From contig JAIHAR010000023.1 of NCBI GenBank assembly GCA_020054865.1, forward strand, positions 1 through 32,247: a stretch of DNA of 32,247 nucleotides. Reading direction: 5' to 3'. How positions within the stretch are numbered: the first letter of the stretch is position 1; each line of letters starts with the position of its first letter. Below the pieces are notes generated by a model. It did not search any database, was not told the DNA's origin, and was given only the letters and a program-made list of their open reading frames with translations. The position numbers were made by a program, and so were the translations under genes. Below, piece after piece: positions 31,919 to 32,247 of this stretch. The DNA is from Deferribacteraceae bacterium (GTDB lineage Bacteria; Chrysiogenota; Deferribacteres; Deferribacterales; Deferrivibrionaceae).

Positions 31919-32247
31919 TTAGTTAAAAAACATACCGCCGTTAACATGAATCGTCTGACCGGTTATATAGTCAGAATCACTTGAAGCCAGAAAAATCACT
32001 GCCTTCGAAACATCTTCCACATTTCCAAAATAACCAAGAGGTATCTTTTTTAGCATCTCTTGTCTAACTTCTTCTCCAAGCTCACTTGTCATATCTGTAT
32101 CGATAAAACCTGGAGCCACCGCATTAACTCTTACACCTCTTGCCGAAAGTTCAAGGGCAAGAGATTTTGTAAGACCTGTAATCCCGCTCTTGCTGGATAC
32201 ATAGTTTGCCTGACCAATATTCCCGGTAAAGCCAACAACACTTGAAA
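31919..32247 (-). CDS. fabG: 3-oxoacyl-ACP reductase, C-terminal part (cut by window edge)
   Basis: NADPH-dependent ketoacyl reductase of the short-chain dehydrogenase family. The visible 108 residues start [12 protein letters not shown] with the catalytic serine region, then [11 protein letters not shown] (the YxxxK pair) and [19 protein letters not shown], and end [17 protein letters not shown], the typical FabG terminus. The Rossmann glycine motif lies beyond the window edge. The reading frame continues open to base 32247; an internal ATG at 32119 is not the start. Confidence 0.96.
   Translation of the reverse strand, partial: SSVVGFTGNIGQANYVSSKSGITGLTKSLALELSARGVRVNAVAPGFIDTDMTSELGEEVRQEMLKKIPLGYFGNVEDVSKAVIFLASSDSDYITGQTIHVNGGMFFN

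Noticed and set aside
31919-32119. A short separate gene starting at ATG 32119
   Set aside because: The frame remains open upstream to the window edge with the catalytic YxxxK of FabG, so the ATG is internal to fabG.

Overview
The window is AT-rich chromosomal DNA (roughly one-third G+C) from an anaerobic or microaerophilic, probably Gram-negative, pilus-bearing bacterium. Three features suggest the Deferribacterota or a neighbouring deep lineage: the short Hcp-type hybrid cluster protein, the PilH/PilI/PilJ/ChpA-like chemosensory operon with PATAN-type proteins, and a methyl-accepting protein with a periplasmic haem-c motif. The placement is inferred from gene content only; no search was run. 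Gene density is high, and most neighbours overlap by a few bases or lie within a few bases of each other.

Layout. 1-3634 (minus): aromatic amino acid operon pheA-hisC-aroF-tyrA, with tyrA running off the left edge. 3635-4296: the one long gap, holding a heptanucleotide tandem repeat, a candidate promoter-sRNA-terminator unit and the leader of a pilin gene. 4297-4752 (plus): type IV pilin-like gene. 4796-7005 (minus): a frameshifted DUF167 gene behind an unusual MinD/FlhG-like ATPase fused to YcgR-N, PilZ and PATAN/DUF4388 domains. 7064-12337 (plus): a mixed operon of argC-argJ, a GGCT-like gene, gatB, mce, queH and a DUF2905 gene. Then come csp (minus), a beta-hydroxyacid dehydrogenase (plus), hcp (minus), a LysE/ArgO-type exporter (plus), two tandem tRNA-Ser genes (minus) and a degenerate M16 peptidase homologue (minus). 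17701-27603 (minus): one long run that reads, in transcription order, receiver-PATAN regulator, PilH-like CheY, PilI-like CheW, haem-motif MCP, CheA-receiver hybrid, mini-CheW, receiver with a long acidic tail, purM, purN. 27730-32247 (minus): coaD, rsmD, a radical SAM protein, rnc, fabF, acpP and partial fabG, a conserved fatty-acid/RNase III neighbourhood.

How the parts fit. The chemosensory run resembles the Pseudomonas Pil-Chp system that controls type IV pili. A pilin gene lies in the same window, and a c-di-GMP-type PilZ fusion lies beside that pilin. PATAN/DUF4388 domains occur both in the PilZ fusion and in the first regulator of the chemosensory run. A plausible reading, which is inference, is a surface-motility circuit that combines a haem-based periplasmic signal, phosphorelay and c-di-GMP. 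hcp has an excellent FNR/HcpR-type operator, consistent with nitrosative or anaerobic control. Two genes (the ATPase-PilZ fusion and the exporter) have a -10 box exactly six bases before the ATG and no Shine-Dalgarno sequence, so leaderless mRNAs are likely.
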